From: Tachypleus tridentatus
Lineage: Eukaryota; Arthropoda; Merostomata; Xiphosura; Limulidae
Reading direction: 5' to 3'
Length of the DNA: 64,000 nucleotides
Assembly (NCBI RefSeq): GCF_004210375.1
Contig: NC_134830.1
Span: forward strand, 65,698,326-65,762,325
Shown here: positions 1-13,447 of the stretch, piece by piece
Position numbering within the stretch: the first letter of the stretch is position 1
Layout: every line of letters begins with the position of its first letter
The notes under the pieces: generated by a model
Told to the model about the DNA's origin: nothing
The model's database searches: none
What the model saw: only the letters and a program-made list of their open reading frames with translations
Position numbers and translations under genes: made by a program

Positions 1-404
1 CCTTCTTCCCTAAAGAGGTACTTGTGCTTTTTTCTTCATTTCTTATTGAACTGATAGAGGTAAAGTAAACAATTCTGACAACTAAATCAAAAACAAAAAT
101 GTCGCACATGATTAAAACCCAAACTTAAGGTATAAACTAGAAATAAGGTGAAATGTAACAGAGAAAGGGAAGAAAGAAGAGAAATATATTCTACACAGCA
201 GTAATGGCAAGCTATAAATTATATTTAACCTCTAATAATAAACCTCAAGTGTGCGATAAAAGTATATCTAAAGATAAATAAAAATTAGAAAAAATCATGT
301 AAATAAGAGTATTCAAAAACACGAACTCTTGCATGACAAATCTCGTATTTTAGCGTTATAAGTCCGTGACTTGCCACTTTCATACCATAAAACAAAATTG
401 TTTG

Positions 405-595
405 TTAAATTGTTGTTGCTGTTGTTTATTATTTTCGCGCAAATATACACGAGAGTTATCGAAGCTAGCCGTCCGTAATGTACTAATGTAAAACAAGAGG
501 GAAGGCAGATAATTATCACCACCCACAACCATCTTTTGGGCGCCTTTCTTTCCCAGCTAATAGTGGAATTCACCAATCATTTGGTCATAACAGGC
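405..595 (-). mobile_element. Old SINE fragment in copy 1 intron 1
   Basis: Degenerate body (cgcgcaaatatacacgag, agagggaaggcagataattatcacc) without a clear tRNA head. Same insertion as 45228-45410. Confidence 0.75.
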
Positions 596-1176
596 CATTA
601 AGACAAAAGGAAGGAAAGATAACTGAACAATACAATGAAAATAGATGACCACAGCTCGGGTGTTTAAAATGATACAATGTCATTAAATGCAATAACTGTC
701 ACGTACTTGTATAAAAATAATATTGAAACGTAAAACGTCCTTGTCATCAATTAATACTGTAAGATGAATTGTCTGAAATAGCCGTCATTAACTTTAAAAT
801 AATAAACTAGAAGTATGACAGAAATTCAACATTGAATGCTGCCACATCTTGTCTACGATTTTTGTTTTTACTTTTTTGTTTGAATAAACATTTAAACATA
901 ATCCCAAAAGTGACGATGTTGCTGTTACCGTTGTCGTCCTTTTAATAACTGAACAATATAGTTGTGTAAATACGTACATGATTGTTTAATATTTTAAACA
1001 TATTCCTTCTTTATAGTTTTCATTTTTGAAATCTGAAACATCTCATTTTTGGAGAAATTTTAATCGTTTCATTTATTGCTTTGCTATAAAACTACTTACT
1101 AGTTATTAAATTAATTATTTTTGTGTTTGTTTCTGAGATCTGGGTTTTCATAATAATAAAATACGTTTCATTTAAG

Positions 1177-1272
1177 GCAGAGAGAAAAAAAATGACGTCA
1201 ACACAGTACGGACATCTTTACAGAGCGCCTTCTTTGATTAAAATATTACTTTCTCCAATTATTTTCAAAATG
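1177..1272 (+). pseudogene. SLC18B1-like: Copy 1 exon 2 with destroyed donor
   Basis: In-frame 96 nt encoding AERKKMTSTQYG and onwards, closer in length to the family than the copy 2 exon. The acceptor is ttaag, and the 3' boundary is followed by ttaaga where copy 2 has gtgagt. Confidence 0.7.
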
Positions 1273-1654
1273 TTAAGATCTGTTTAAGTAATAGAAGTTG
1301 AATTAATTGTTTAAAAATTTTTTGTTACTCTAGAGCTCATGTAATTCGATGGTAAACTACGTTTCATAGCTACAACAAATACCATTTCCAAGCTATCAAT
1401 AATAGTAGACCTGATTAGAATAATTTTTCAGTAACAGTGTACAGAATGATATCAAACATTTCTTAAGAAAAAAATTATCAAAGTAAAAGTTCAATTATTT
1501 TACTTCTATAATATTTATTAAAACTTAACAACACGATTTCACGGATGTAATCAACAAATCACATGATAGCCAAAGCCGCTATGATGTATTTCGTAATATA
1601 ATTTATTTCGGATAACTGTCCGATTAATTATATAAAGTTTGTTAGTATGTTATT

Positions 1655-2380
1655 ATTTTAAATAACCGAAATCCGGAATTTCAATTTAGAATGTTTATGG
1701 TACTTGTAAAAAGATTTTCTTTTTCAATAGAAATATATTTTATTATTCAAAGGTAAAATTGACAATATAATTTATAATAACGATTATTACTGATAGTTAT
1801 TACAAATGATTGTTTACAAAAAATAATTTTAGACAATAATAATTCTTATATCCAGTATAAAACTGAATATTTCATCAATAATTAATCCTTGTTCACAATG
1901 TCCAAATTAATTATGAGTTGATCGTGTCGCATCTCGCAAAAGCTAGCCAGCACGGTTGATCTAACGCCGCTTATCAGCTGATTTTTACTTACGAGATATT
2001 TAATGCCCTCGTAGAAGTAATAACATTCGAAGTATTTCATAGAATATGAACAGTTTGCAAGGCTCTAAATCTATAAACGTTCCTGTTTTAGTTCTGCAGT
2101 TGTGAACCACAATTGTTAGTTATGAGGCCAAAAGAATACTGACTGTTTCTGTCCAATACCACTTCGTCAACTGTTTCTCGGCTAACTGCTTTTATAGGAA
2201 TCACACGATTTTGTAGGAATTTCAAGAATTTTCTAGCGTGTTATCTTAAATCAAATATTATTGATTCTTACTCTCAAGAATATTCTACAAAGATCCATAA
2301 CATGAAGGGCTTGCGCAATACATAGTCATAAATATACGTCATCTCCAAGAAAGTAAACTATACTGAAACAAGCGTAAGTA
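1655..2380. repeat. Unidentified repeat R1, copy 1 intron 1
   Basis: Shares with 21715-22445 and 32195-32910 the string of motifs gttattacaaatga, cttatatcc, gaactgaatatttt, gatatttaatg.cctcgtag, and atctataaacgtt, in the same order. It belongs to no family I recognise. Confidence 0.6.
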
Positions 2381-5300
2381 TTAAGATAAATGTATTATGG
2401 TGAATCCAAAACTAGTTTTCTGATTGTCTCTTCCACCTGAACATTCTCATGAGAAAACAGCAAATTATTTCTATGCAGAAAAACCGACTTCCCACCGTGT
2501 TTTAACGAGAAATATTTCTATATATCCTTATATTATAATTTTATAAATAAATTATTAATTAGCACCGATCCTCTACGTTCTTTAGATTTCTTTTTCTTTT
2601 TTATTGAGAATTTGTTTATCAAGTGTAAAAATGAAACTATATTATATTTCTTTCCCCTTATTTCGAATTATTTTGCGTGTTTTTTGAGGCACGTAATTAA
2701 TATGTTAGGTGTAATTTATCTATCGTTTTTTTTTTCTTTTCGCTTTCGTAACAATACATTCATTTCTTTATTCCCATAAAACCATTGTAATTTTTGTCGT
2801 TTAGTTTGTTACGTGATTTAACTCTAATGTCGGACATTCAGCTAAAATGGCTTCATAATTTTGAAGTAAATGTCCAGTATTTTCCACCTGGTGGTGTTTA
2901 TTTTTATAAGTAATAACTATGGTAAAATACATCACAGGTGAACGTTACGTCATGGACTACAAAGATACTGTGGAACATAAAATTCGCTTTTATACAGAAT
3001 AACACATTCATTTAGTAAATTAAATAATTCCTATTAATTGGTTATAGAATTGCGGATTTCTAACTGTGTGGTTATTAAGCTACACGTTTTCATTAAGTAA
3101 ACAAATAATATTAAGTTTTTAGTGGTGAATTTCAAACAGTACCAATGAAATAGAGAATGTTCCTAACAGGATGATTATTTTCTGATAAATGGATTTATCA
3201 GCCAGCTGTCTTTTGTGCGGAAATGTATTTTAACTGGTGGTTTTTAAACTTTTTCAGTGGACTATTCGATGATAAAAGCTTACCTTTATGAGTTTCTTAT
3301 GTTATTTTCTAACAACACTTTTTGATTTATATAACGAAATTTTTAAAAATTGCCTGCTAATAACACTTACCCAGATGCACTCTAACGCTGAAAAGTTGCA
3401 CAGCTGTTATTCTAAATTATTAGATCTAGCCAATTAGGTGCCTTTGAGCCATTGTTTTTTTATATCACTACTTTATTACCTTCATTATTCGCTTCGTTGA
3501 ATGGTTTATTGACGCCTCTTCTAAAAACAGTCGTTTTTCACAGAGAATTTTCTGTCACATAATTGATGTATAAATGGATACAAATGGCTGATCGCCATCT
3601 ATGTAAATGTTTTTTTTTAGCTAAAAGTATTTTTTTTAATTTGTAGGTATCAAAGATCTCACCAAAATTTTTATTAATCTCGGGGTTATGTTTAAGCGGT
3701 TCTGCTACGATTTTTCTTGGGTAAGTTTATTTTTCACTTTTTCTTTTATCAAAATAACAAGGAAGATAAATATAAAAAACGACTTTTATAAACAAAACAT
3801 ATTTTTTCAGTCGTTGAATTTCGCGATGAAAATACAAATGAGCAGTCCACGTACCATTTATGATCATTATAAAACTCAGTGGATGGAATTTATCACAATT
3901 GTACTTTGACTTCATTCAGCGTTCAGTACGTAGGGTGATGAAACCAAACATTTGTTGTTTTCATAAAGAGAATTAAAGTGTATGTAACATATCTTTAAAC
4001 TGAGCTGATAAATACGAATTTGGTTCTTCGGCCATGTTAGTTTACAATAAGACTACTATTACGTGAACATATAGTTACAGTCCTCGTGACAATTACACCT
4101 AGCTATTGTAAGAAGTTTTACCAATTACAGGATCGTAGCACAAATGTTAGAAGTGGCTGTTTTTGTTAATCGCTTTCAGTCCACTCTTTTAATTTAAAAT
4201 TAATGGCAAATAAAAGCCCACTACGTAGTTTTACACGAATATTCTGCAAAGCAACAAGGAATCACCAACAACATACGTATAGTGATACAAGTCCTGCTTC
4301 TTCAAAATTTACCTTTTATAGTTAAAACAGCAGAGTATTATGCCAACGTAATTAAATGTTATTTTAATATTCAGCTTCCGAACTGCTGTACGTAAAGCAA
4401 CATGTCTAACATGGTGTTTATTTTTATCATTTCGCCTCAATCCACTTGAATGCAAAAGTTTTAGTAATTAATTAGAAATACTTTTTAGGGTATGAATTTT
4501 TGTATTTGACTACCGTGGAAAATAATCTTTAATATTTTATGGGAAACATTCAAAGTTATCAGATTAAATAGCTTTAAAATAAGAAACAAACAAGCATAAT
4601 AAAACATAATTTTCGAGTACATGTTCTCATGTCAGAAACATCACTCTGTAAATTTCAGCCATTTGAAAAAAGTTAGTAATTGAGCAATAAAAATGTTATT
4701 TTTCGATCAACTGTCTATGTAAGAAAATAGTGGAAGAAATATTGTTTTAAAACATATAAAATTTCATAAAAAATGAAAAATAAGTATACAATAATAACTT
4801 TACAATATATGAGCATTATGCAGACACCAAATCGTCTGACACTGCTACAACGTACAGGTTTTGTTATTACTCATACAAGGAATGTTCGTGCGGGTTCGTG
4901 CTGGGGTTACATGCAAAATGTATTTTTATAATCCATAATTTACTCCTATATTTCAGCACTCTAATAAAGACTCCACCTGGACTTATATTTATTGGATTAT
5001 CATTTATGGGAAGGATTGTTCAGGCTATTGGATCAGTACCTCTGTTTACTCTGGGCTATGTCTTCATTGCCAACGAATTTACTGAATATCGTTCAACAGC
5101 TCTGGTGAGAATAACTTGTTTTTAGAATTTCAAATCTACAATATTAATGTAAATACCATATAATCTGTGATTAACTGACAGTTTAAAAAATTATAGCCTC
5201 AATAGTGGTATAAAAATCTATTATTTGAGATTTTTTTGATAAATTCTAATTAACTTGGGAAAAAATTGGGAAATAGCTGAAAATAAGAGCATTTTCGGAT

Positions 5301-5495
5301 TAAAAAAAAATGATCTCGCGACACGTGGGTTACGAGTCCAACGTCCTATCCATTGGACCCATGACTTGTCTCGACATATATTGAAAGATACGTTTGCCTT
5401 ACACGGACATCATATTCATATCAATGCGTATCTTTAAGCATCGCTTAAAGACTTAATAACGAAATAAATAAAATCAAACTTTCCAGAGAAATATG

Positions 5496-5776
5496 AACCG
5501 GCATGACCATGTGTTTAAGGCATTATACTCGTTGTCGGAAGTTCGCGGGCGCGAATTCCTGTCACACCAAACATGCTCGCCCTTTCAGGCATTGAGATGT
5601 TATAAAGTATTGGTCAATCCCACTATTCGTTGGTACAGTAGTAACCCAAGAGTTGCCAATGGGTGGTAATGACCAGCTGCCTTCCCTCTAGTTTTACACT
5701 GCTATATTAGGGACGGCTAGCACGGATAGTTCTCGAGTAGCTTTGTGCGAAATTCAAAAACAAAACAAGCAACAAA
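5496..5776 (+). mobile_element. SINE in copy 1 intron 4
   Basis: Head ccggcatgaccatgtgttt, B-box region gcgcgaattcctgtc, body and A-rich tail. Not at the corresponding place in copy 2. Confidence 0.85.
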
Positions 5777-5789
5777 GTAGTCTAAATGT

Positions 5790-5905
5790 TCTCGGTAAGT
5801 GGTGATGACTAGCTGCCACCACTCTAGTCTTACACTCCTAAATTACGGAATGCTAGCACAGATAACCCTTGTTTAACTTTTCGCGAAATTCAAAACATAC
5901 CAAGC
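5790..5905 (+). mobile_element. Partial SINE body next to the previous one
   Basis: Only the 3' half is left (ggtgatgactagctgccacc to cgcgaaattc). A decayed equivalent lies at about 51080-51175 in copy 2, so this one is the older insertion. Confidence 0.7.
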
Positions 5906-8054
5906 AAGACAAATATATATCATATTTTACAGATTTATGTAATTTTGCACTTTAAACTGAATACTTTACCACGTACTGCAACACTACTGTCGTCACAGGC
6001 ATAACAAAATTGAAACCTCGTTCACAAAACGCCTCCATTGTCGACCAATAATCTTATTAAACTCCACGCTGAACTAATGGAAAAATAGCATTCTTATAAT
6101 CTATTTCGAAATATATCAAGATATCACCGACGTTCAAAACGTACCCAACCACAAAAACAGAGCGCTGATCACTAAACGAAAACGAAACAATATTCCAAAA
6201 CTTCATCAAGACATTTTACAGGCAGACGTCTGGCGACTTACTCTTCAAGGAACTCGCGTGTACTCATATATCACAATAAGGTAATCAAGCGGTAATTCGG
6301 TGCACATCACCTTTGTTGTAAATCAAGGAAAAACTAAAGTCATTAAATTCTATCGCTGTTTTAAAAACGAACAAAAATCGAAAAAATATTATCCCCAGTA
6401 GAAGAAACACACTAGTGCAGCAACTTCCAACGTTAGCAGAAACACATGATACATGTCGCACCCACCTCGCTCCGTACTACATTTGTAATCATGAATATGT
6501 AGTATTTTAATCATCCATGCTTCTTCTTTTTCGTTTCAGACTCATAGCTGTAGACACTACCTAAATAGAGTATTCAGGGCTTAACACATGAAAATAGAGT
6601 TTACTAGGGATGTTCACGACTTCCTCCAACATGAAATTTCTTGGTATTAGGTATACAGAACCCAACCAGTGAACACATCTTTAAGAGTAAAAGAAATCTT
6701 AACGAAAGTGAAAGAGAAATACATAGCTGGAGTTAATACTGGAATATGAAATACATAAGTTATATATCTTTTTAATGAATCTACAACTGTTTGAAAAACC
6801 TAATATTTCCCTGTTAGCTGCATTTCGGTTACTGCCAGTCAAGATTCAAAAAAGCGAAACCAAATTATGTATTACGTTTATATACATACAGTGTTAAATA
6901 GGAAGTTTATCATAATGACTAAACCTCAAAATTTCAACTGCAATAACCATTATTATCTATTAAAGGCCTCCACTGAAATATTCTGCAGTTTAGGTCTATG
7001 CATTGGACCTGTTAATGGAGGCGCAATCTATGAGGTAAATATTTTACTAATATTACGAGTAAAAGAAGTTAAGGTACCTTGCACTTGTGATTTTTTTAAA
7101 CTGTAAATTTGGATTTTCTTACTTGTAATTTTCGCACAAGAGGTCTTTCTTTGAGTTTTGAAATGTGATTTTACGATTCAACACAGATTATTTGCCCTTC
7201 TATCTAAATTATAACTGGTCTAGAATTGAAATGAAGAATAGGTCATTCCATTAATTGAACTTTATACCATCATAAATGTATTTTTAACCGATATTTGTTT
7301 TTAACAAGTTTCAAACAAAGACATAAAATTATTTTCTGTGTTACTTATTAAAGTTATTAAAACTATAAATTATTAAACGCAAAACATGGTAGAGAAAAGT
7401 GTCCAAAGCTTCAAACACATTCAAATCAAACATTTTTAGTCATTACAAATGTGATACATACGAGTTCGTGCTTCGAGAATGTCTACTGTTGACACCTGAA
7501 ATGCAGAAGGAATCGAATGCACACTTATTAAATACCATGTTCTTGAATAGCAGCAGAATGGTTTACAAAGTTATTAATAACATAAATAATAAAATGATAG
7601 AACTTAGAAAAATATTGTATTGATAAGTACAAATAAACTTGTTAATTTATTTACAATATTAGTTATTCTGGTTTACAGGTTGGAGGTTTTATGCTACCAT
7701 TTTTCTTCATTGGAGGGATTCTCTTGTGTTTATCTGTAATCATGTTCTTCTTGTTACCAGAAACAGGTGATATGATTAAGCATCGCATTAACTTAAATTA
7801 TATTATAATTTACTCAACCTGTGTTAAAATTCTATGTTATGATATTCTAATTTATGGTTGTTAGACTAATGTAATACATAAATCGGTTTTCAAAATAAAT
7901 GTAATCGTATTTATTGGTTGCTTAGAACCACTTTCGTTTGATTAAAAAGATTTTAAAATTTTCATTCATTAATAAGTTATTTCATAATATTTTATTTGTA
8001 ACATAGTCAGTTACACTTGATTTTTCTCCTTTTTTGCCTCTTATGTTCAATCAG

Positions 8055-8194
8055 AATATGCTACCCAAGACAACAAGGGTGAAGTTTTGAAGATTATTCT
8101 TAACCCATCTTTTATTGTGGCAATGATAAATACCTTAACAGGCTTCATTATCGTGGGCTTTAATGAGGCGACCTTGGAGCCTCACATCAGACAG
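8055..8194 (+). pseudogene. SLC18B1-like: Copy 1 exon 7 with destroyed donor
   Basis: An open 140 nt with LNPSFIVAMIN and LEPHIRQ, but the next bases are gaacgt where copy 2 has gtacgt. A single T-to-A change removes the GT. Confidence 0.75.
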
Positions 8195-10969
8195 GAACGT
8201 TAAATTCAGTTGTTTTTTTGTGTTCCATGAATTCCTTTTCACCGTAGTGGAGACATCACACTGAAAACATCAAACAGACAAGTCGTATTACAAAATTGAT
8301 TTACATTATCATCAGTTAGATTTTATTTTCTCTATCGCAATCTTAAACTTTCCAATGACGTAGCAAGTACATTAATGATTATTTAACCTAAGCGCTTCGT
8401 GAGTCAAAATAGCTGTATACTAACTGCTCGTTTCTTTGTTTTCCTTGCAAAAAGTTACACATTAAGCTACTTGCGATAGTCTACCGAAGATATTCGAGCC
8501 TGGAATTTCTTTACTATTTTGTATTTAAATACAAAAGTAAAAAAAAATGGTCCAGTCTATTTAATTTCAACTCTCGAAATATTTGGAATTTGTAAATTTC
8601 TTTTCAACATTAATTGAAAAAAAAAAAGATCTAACTATTCACAAAATATATTTTGATGACAAATGTTATAAAGGATTTATATCAATATATATATTACATT
8701 TCTAACATCTATAAAGTCTTAATGCCATCAGCGTCCACCATTTGAATATCAAAGTAAAATATAAACATTTAATATTTTTATACTCGGATAAATATGGAAA
8801 ATAAATAGAACAATCAAATCCAATTACATTTCCATGACTCAAGAAATCAAATAATATATTATTGAATATGTGTTTTATCATTTTCTGAAGCATTGTGTGA
8901 TTACTTCGTGCAGTTTAGTCTAGCACCATCGGTTGTTGGACTAATCTTTATTGTGTCTGGTGGAATGTATTCGATTGGATCTCTTGTCTGGGGATATATT
9001 TACGTCAAAACTGTGAGTATATCAGATTCAACTGGTTAATATACTTGTACTCATCAATCTCTTTTACAAAGATGGATTATTATACTTAAATTAAAAAGTA
9101 ACCACGATGTTTAAATAAAAAGCCAAGAACATTTCAATTTATAAGAAATAAATATTCATATTCATTTCTTATAAAATAAATTTACAAACTAACATCCAAT
9201 CAAAATAAAAATACAATTTGCAATAAATCTGAATTAAACAGGCATGCTTTGAGCTCATTTTATTGTTTTTCAGCTACATTCTTGCTTTCCATTCTATATA
9301 AACAACAATATTTGCATAACGAGTTTATTATTAATTGGACCTGCACCTTTTCTTCCTCTAAAAATGTAATTTTTTTCTCATTTTATACGTTATGTGTTTT
9401 TATATCTCATATTGTTTTCTTGTATTTTCAAACTTATTTTTTCTCTAAGTAGACTAGGAAATACATTTAGAGGTTTAGATATATCTCTAATTCTAAGTTC
9501 CACTAACTGATTTTCTATCGTTAAGTCACGCTCTTTATTATTTATGTTACACATTCATTACTTTTGGAGTGGAAGATGTATGAAGAAACTTCCTTTAAAT
9601 ACATCTGAGCTTATCCTTAACTAATCTATTGAGAAAGAACGTAGGTGAAGAAATGGAAAATAATTTAGTTAATATATTTTACAAAATTATTACACAGTAA
9701 CAATATAGATTTTTTTTTGTAGTTAAGCGAAAAGCTACACAAAGAGCTATCTGTTTTTTTCGTTCCAATTTTGCAGACATACTTCTGGGTTCATGAGGGA
9801 GGAAGAAGTACTAATAATACACTATTCTTAATCAACTATTTTTAATCTGAAAACATAAATACACTTTTTATAACTTCCTTTTCAAAAACTAATTATTCGT
9901 CAACTGATACCTATGTTCCACTAACTGATTTTCTATCATTTCTGAACATACCATATTCATTCCTTACTACTATCTTCTGAAATATCGTTTGAGAACTAAA
10001 GTAGGAGGAAAGTATATTTTTTCACTGTAAATTGTTACATTCTACTACAAGACAATTTCGTTCCCTTCAGTTTTTCACACTTTTCGCATCATTTAACAAA
10101 AGTTATTATCTGCTATTGTTCTTGTTAGTTCATAATAACTAACTGCAAGGTAACGATCATAATGGAGCCACATCTAATACGATAACTTATGTAATTAAAA
10201 ACAGTCGAGTATGTTAAGATCAACTTATAGTGGTAGGCGTATTTACTTTAACTAACTATATTTATCTACGTATTACTATTACATACACAGTAGCAACTCA
10301 TTGCTTTTGCAGGTTAAAACTCTAGCGTCAGGCTAAGAATATTAAGGAATTAAAAGACAATAATACAGTTATGGTGAAGTTAAAATGTGATACTCTAACT
10401 TACATTTATTTATATTTAATATTATTAGTCTACTTTGATAATTTTATATCAATAAAATAAAATAACTTAAAATTGATTTTCATGTTTTTAACATATAATA
10501 CTTCGAAAATTTCTAATTCTGAAAAAATTATTTTTAACATTTTAATGGCATGACTGATAAAATTGCTGTTCTTTACATTAAACTCGAAAATTTAATTTCT
10601 TTCGAAGTTTTATAAGTATGACATTATAACTTATAAGAAAAATGACATTTCTATATGAGTAAAATCTTACTGTGTGAATAAAAATATTTCAAATCATAAC
10701 AGATGCATTCTACTATCATATATGAGATATTTTATTCTTTCGATTTTCTCTGTCGTGGTTATCGGAGGGTAAATTTCCTTATACCATTATTATTTAATAA
10801 TAATCATAAAAATAAGAAAATCGATATAATTTTAAACTGAAATCATTTATATATTAAGGTATTTTCTGTTATATGACCAATGTTATTTATAAAATTAAAA
10901 ATACTTAATAAATATGGGCTATAAATAAAGAAATCAGCAATTTTTTATTCAATTTAAATCTATTGCTGT

Positions 10970-11233
10970 GTGTTTTTTGTTTGTTTTTTGAATTTCGCAC
11001 AAAGCTACTCGAGGGCTATCTGTGCTAGCCGTCCCTAATTTAGCAGTGTAAGACTAGAGGGAAGGCAGCTAGTCATCACCACCCATCGCCAACTCTTGGG
11101 CTACTTTTTTACCAACGAATAGTAGGATTGACCGTAACATTATAACGCCCCCACGGCCGAAAGGGCGAGCATGTTTGGCGCGACGGAGATGCGAACCCGC
11201 ACGCTTTAACACGCTTAGCCATGCCAGGCCCTG
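10970..11233 (-). mobile_element. Full-length tRNA-derived SINE in copy 1 intron 9
   Basis: Minus orientation: T-rich tail at the left, tRNA-like head (agccatgccaggcc) at the right. Target duplication ttgctgt at 10963-10969 and 11234-11240. Copy 2 has the empty site (ttactgt at 56771-56777), so the insertion postdates the gene duplication. Confidence 0.92.
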
Positions 11234-11344
11234 TTGCTGTAAAAGCTGTAAAGGATAATAAAATATACTTTATCGGTAAGTGAACTCAAAAAGAAAACAT
11301 TTTTCAGATTTGTTTTTTAGGCATTTGATTTTATACTCAAGAAT

Positions 11345-11570
11345 GTGAATCACATAGATAATAGTATCCTGGTGCAGTCCCTCAGGATTTACATACCATG
11401 TGTGCGAAATTTCTTTGTTAGTAGGGTCTTTCCTTTTGAACCTATTGCAGTAACATATATCTAACCACTTTCTCTTATTATTATCGACAACACATATCGC
11501 ATAATGTTATTTTGGTGGCAATAAAATACCTCAGTAGAATGATTTTGAACACTTAGTATTGTTTGTTTAT
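11345..11570 (-). pseudogene. Same unidentified relic in copy 1 intron 9
   Basis: The minus strand gives TILSVQNHSTEVFYCH, then a frame change, then KWLDICYCNRFKRKDPTNKE. Orthologue of 56885-57170. Confidence 0.4.
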
Positions 11571-11914
11571 TCACCTTTAAATAGATAACAGCAATCGTTT
11601 AAGACTTGACACTGAAAATTACTATGATAGGGAAGAAAATATAGCAACAAAATGAATTTCTTCTCTGTTTGGAAGAGAAGTCCTCCTAGAGTACTTCAAC
11701 AGTGTCAAAAACACCTGAAGTCATTTTTTCATCCCTTAGATGTTAGCTTAATGTAAGTGTTCATAATTTGCATCGACATTGCTGAAAGAAATGTAGAGAT
11801 ATATGAAGTCTCAAGCAAAGAATCTGCTCTTGAAACAATCAAAACATGCGTAGCAAGTTTTATGGCCATAACAAATTTGATAATTCGAAAAAAATAAGTT
11901 CCGTTTAGTTTCTT

Positions 11915-12175
11915 TTGAATTTCGCGCCAAGCTACTCAAGGGCTATCTGCGCTGACCGTCCCTATTTTAGCAGTGTAACATTTAGAAAAGGTAGCTATTC
12001 ATCACCACACACCACCAACTCTTGGACTTCCCTTTTAACACGAATAGTGATATTCACCGTCACATAATAGCGCCCCCAAGGCTGAGAGGGCGAGCATGTT
12101 TGGTGTGACGAAAATTCGAACCCGCTACCCTCGAATTACGAGGCGAGTGCATCAACCACCTGGCCATGCTGGGCC
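11915..12175 (-). mobile_element. tRNA-derived SINE, copy 1 intron 9, shared with copy 2
   Basis: Minus-strand SINE with cgcgccaagctactcaagg tail end and gctgggcc head end. The orthologous element lies at 57466-57725, so it predates the duplication. Confidence 0.88.
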
Positions 12176-13354
12176 AATGTCACACTGAAAATTTCCCAAA
12201 GTTTTGGAACAAATCGGGAAAACGTTTGGTAGCTCTCAATAGAATTATCACTTTGTTTTCCATTTGTAAATTCACTTTATGTATGTGGCTATTTAAGTTC
12301 GCTTAACATAATATATAGCTTGTTTCACCTTACCAATATTCAACAATATTCAAAGATACGATGGTGCTTTCATGAAACATATTGTGTTCATACTTACTCT
12401 CAAAAATCTTCTACACATTTAGAGTATTGGCAGGACTTCAATACACTTTTAACAATATACATTTGATGCATTAAACTGAAACAAACGAAGTTATTAAAAT
12501 CAATGTTTAACAGTAAATCTGTCACAGATAAAAAATAAGATCAAGTACAAAGTAAAACAACATCTTTTGTACCCTGCTTTATAATATTTTTTTTTCAAAT
12601 ATAATCATTCTCAGAAAAAAATAATTTAATACTTACAGTACCCTCTGGTTCGTAATATTTGCTCAAGTTCTTCTTGGAATCGGAGCTGGAGGAAAAATAA
12701 TCATAGGATTCCAATATGCCTTGAGATCAACAGTGTAAGATTTATATACTTAAAATATTAAATGTAAGTAAAAACTAATTAATGAAATTAATGCCGTTAA
12801 AGAATAAGTTCGAATAATATAAGTGAAATATGTAACAGAAGAGTGAGGATCTTCCTTGTATCGTTTTGGAACGTTCATCAGTATATATTAAGGTACTGTC
12901 TGGCAAATGAATTAAATATATAATGTAAGTAGCAAGTACTTATAATTTAGCAGCCTTCACTTCAAAAGTGAGTGTTCCTTTTCTTATTGCGAAGCCTTTT
13001 ATTTTATATAACCTATAAAATTTTGTGAAATCTCTTCAGCTAAAACAAAATTACTTGTTTTATTGGAATTACTAAAGTTACAGATTCTATTTTGGTCTGA
13101 ATGATTACCACCTATTATCCATTAATTTATGGTAAATCGAAACTCTGTTTTATTCCTTTTTCCAGATCTCGTGGATTCCCAGATGACGTCAAGACCTTAA
13201 CAATTGTATCTAGTCTCTTTAACAGTACATTTTGTTTTGGGTAAGTTTTGTTACAAATAATAAATCTAACTAAGTTTTTCCAATTTAAATCATCCGTTTA
13301 TTCTCTTCGAATTCAGTGTATGAAAGTATAATGTATGTTATTTTCTTTATCTAG

Positions 13355-13447
13355 CTATTTTATTGGACCATCTCTAGGGGAGTGCTTGTGGAGGAAATGG
13401 GTTATGAAAATGGATCACTGGTTCTGCTGGGAATTGAATTGGCTGCA
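13355..13447 (+). pseudogene. SLC18B1-like: Copy 1 exon 12 with frameshift
   Basis: 93 nt versus 94 in copy 2. The G run at 13377-13380 has four bases instead of five, so the GPSLGG motif is lost after GPSLG and the frame moves for the remainder of the exon. Flanking splice sites remain good. Confidence 0.75.

Noticed and set aside
313-576. 87-codon minus-strand frame at the left edge
   Set aside because: It lies over the old SINE fragment of intron 1 and is disrupted in the copy 2 orthologue.
7399-7623. Open frame in intron 5, with a similar frame at 52802-53278, peptides QKESNA and NTMFL in both copies
   Set aside because: Differences between the copies fall mainly at first and second codon positions and change the residue, as expected for non-coding DNA that is alignable only through the duplication. 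The 52802-53278 frame merely runs into exon 6.
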